Program-made: the position numbers and the translations under genes
Shown: piece by piece, positions 62,987 to 64,000 of the stretch
Position numbering within the stretch: position 1 is the first letter of the stretch
How the letters are laid out: each line of letters begins with the position of its first letter
Notes under the pieces: generated by a model
Database searches by the model: none
Told to the model about the DNA's origin: nothing
What the model saw: only the letters and a program-made list of their open reading frames with translations
Source of the DNA: Neodiprion pinetum
Taxonomy: Eukaryota > Arthropoda > Insecta > Hymenoptera > Diprionidae
DNA length: 64,000 nt
Assembly: GCF_021155775.2 (NCBI RefSeq)
Contig: NC_060233.1
Location: forward strand, 33,511,077 to 33,575,076
Reading direction: 5' to 3'

Positions 62987-63283
62987 AAATTGTTTTTCCA
63001 TTTTTGCGGTTTATCATTTCTTGAGTTTGTGAATAAAACCTACAATTCTTTTCTCTTATCTCACATTCCAGAATATCAGTGACAGCAATGCGCCGAGGAA
63101 ACATGCATGTTCCAAAACAATCTAGTCCTTGAAATCCTGCTAAAAAAAAGCATGCAGTTATTAGAAACAAACGATTTTGAAATCTCTCGTCAGCAGTGCA
63201 AATATCAAGATAAATTTAATGAAAAATATTATTACCAAATAATACACAATATTTACACATTGTACATACTCATTCAATGAATA

Positions 63284-63659
63284 ATGAGTTGCATATTAGG
63301 ATTCACTATATTTTGGATCGTCGGTATGACATGGGTGAGTGAAATAATTGAACGAAATTGTACCTTTTATGTGTATAAAACTTTGAAAAAACTTTTTATT
63401 ACAATTTCTGATACCAATGTGAGAAATCATCGGATCTAATCTTGTTAATCAACAGATAATATATCATTGGCTGAATGGAACTGTTCCAAAATCTAGTTGT
63501 GAAAATTCTAAAAGAGTGGCATTCAAAATCACAGCAAATAATCATAAAAAACGAAGTACTACTTCTGTAGAATCATGGGACATTTCTGATAATGAGGACA
63601 ACGGAAAGGCAATCACCAGTCACAATGAGCTAACGACATATCGGGCTAATTTTATTTAG
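63284..63659 (+). CDS. Possible small single-pass membrane protein, 84 residues, 2 exons
   Basis: Exon 63284-63334 (17 codons) ends before GTGAGT; the next exon 63456-63659 follows a CAACAG acceptor. Both sides are phase 0, giving MSCILGFTIFWIVGMTW joined to IIYHWLNGTVPKSSCENSKR and a hydrophilic tail ending YRANFI. The first 25 or so residues form one hydrophobic segment, read as a signal anchor, with the tail basic then acidic. An in-frame TGA just upstream (63278-63280) fixes the start. An overlapping ATG in another frame starts 7 bases earlier and could interfere. I do not recognise the family. It lies 340 bp downstream of MRTO4 on the same strand. It could still be a chance frame. Confidence 0.4.
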
Positions 63660-64000
63660 CAAGTAATCTACAGTTTTTGTAGTGTAGCTGAAAAATGACT
63701 AAATCTCAATGGTACTGTTTGTATAGTATCTGAAATGAATTCTGGTATGGTTGAATTGAATATCAGAGTGCTATTTCAAACTTTTCGACGCAATTCGTCT
63801 GCAAACGAGTACAAATAAATTTATCAACTACTTTTACAAATTGATAATACTAAAACGGTTAATTATTTTTTTCCCTTTATTATTTGAAACTTGTGTAGAT
63901 TACAAGATATGATTATTACATTGAATAAACTGTTGCATAGAGAGCTTGATAATATTTAGTTCAAACTTTCATATTTAATTATTTAATCTATTTACTGATA
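63660..64000. other. AT-rich end of the window
   Basis: Nothing supported. AATAAA-type motifs (for example near 63814 and 63923) could serve as poly(A) signals for the small gene upstream. Confidence 0.4.

Noticed and set aside
62952..63170. Minus-strand frame antisense to the MRTO4 3' end, possibly a last exon (acceptor TTTTAGCAG near 63138)
   Set aside because: The acceptor looks good but no upstream exon on the minus strand could be found to join it, and the coding part would be only a few residues in the best frame.
1..64000. Bacterial-type features (CRISPR, operons, riboswitches, insertion sequences) and tRNA or rRNA genes
   Set aside because: The window is eukaryotic, with spliced genes throughout. 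No CRISPR-like spaced repeats and no tRNA B-box with matching A-box was found by eye; tandem arrays have no variable spacers.

Overview
This is a eukaryotic nuclear window, AT-rich and full of introns, almost certainly from an insect. The grounds are three conserved multi-exon animal genes on the minus strand with GT-AG introns, a 14-3-3 zeta gene with the duplicated alternative exon known from Drosophila, and a 788-residue phosphofructokinase. The order is probably holometabolous and possibly Hymenoptera; that is a guess from the general look of the sequence, not from a diagnostic feature.

Layout. 1-3.9 kb: gene-free, with one small MITE. 3.96-6.52 kb: TRAM (translocating chain-associated membrane protein), minus strand, 7 coding exons, complete. 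7.5-14.5 kb: a roughly 7-kb palindrome (foldback element) with no transposase. Its arms carry tandem arrays of exact 164-bp and 115-bp period and a 60-bp minisatellite. They meet in a G-tract/C-tract core with a 34-nt C run. 15.5-17.4 kb: a rearranged relative of that element. 17.4-21.6 kb: AT-rich, no gene, with a degraded piggyBac-like MITE. 21.6-28.9 kb: ATP-dependent 6-phosphofructokinase (Pfk), minus strand, 14 constitutive-length coding exons plus one duplicated exon and two candidate in-frame microexons. Its introns hold two foldback MITEs. 30.3 kb: probable Pfk non-coding first exon and promoter. 30.5-35.6 kb: no gene seen, simple repeats, probable 14-3-3 3' UTR at its right end. 35.6-39.9 kb: 14-3-3 zeta, minus strand, with two mutually exclusive exons. 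39.9-61.2 kb: no coding gene seen. I read this as one very long 5' intron of 14-3-3 zeta, because a strong minus-strand donor closes a first-exon-like segment at 61188, back to back with the MRTO4 promoter. Two hAT-like MITEs with perfect 8-bp target duplications lie in it. 61.6-62.9 kb: MRTO4 (ribosome assembly factor), plus strand, 4 exons. 63.28-63.66 kb: a possible two-exon gene for an 84-residue single-pass membrane protein.

The host genes act in unrelated housekeeping roles: ER translocation, glycolysis, phosphoprotein binding and 60S assembly. The striking features are the large palindrome with unequal array growth in its arms, and the isoform-generating exons in both Pfk and 14-3-3 zeta. 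All exon coordinates were read by eye from splice signals, reading-frame continuity and similarity to remembered family sequences. No alignment, RNA or database search was run.
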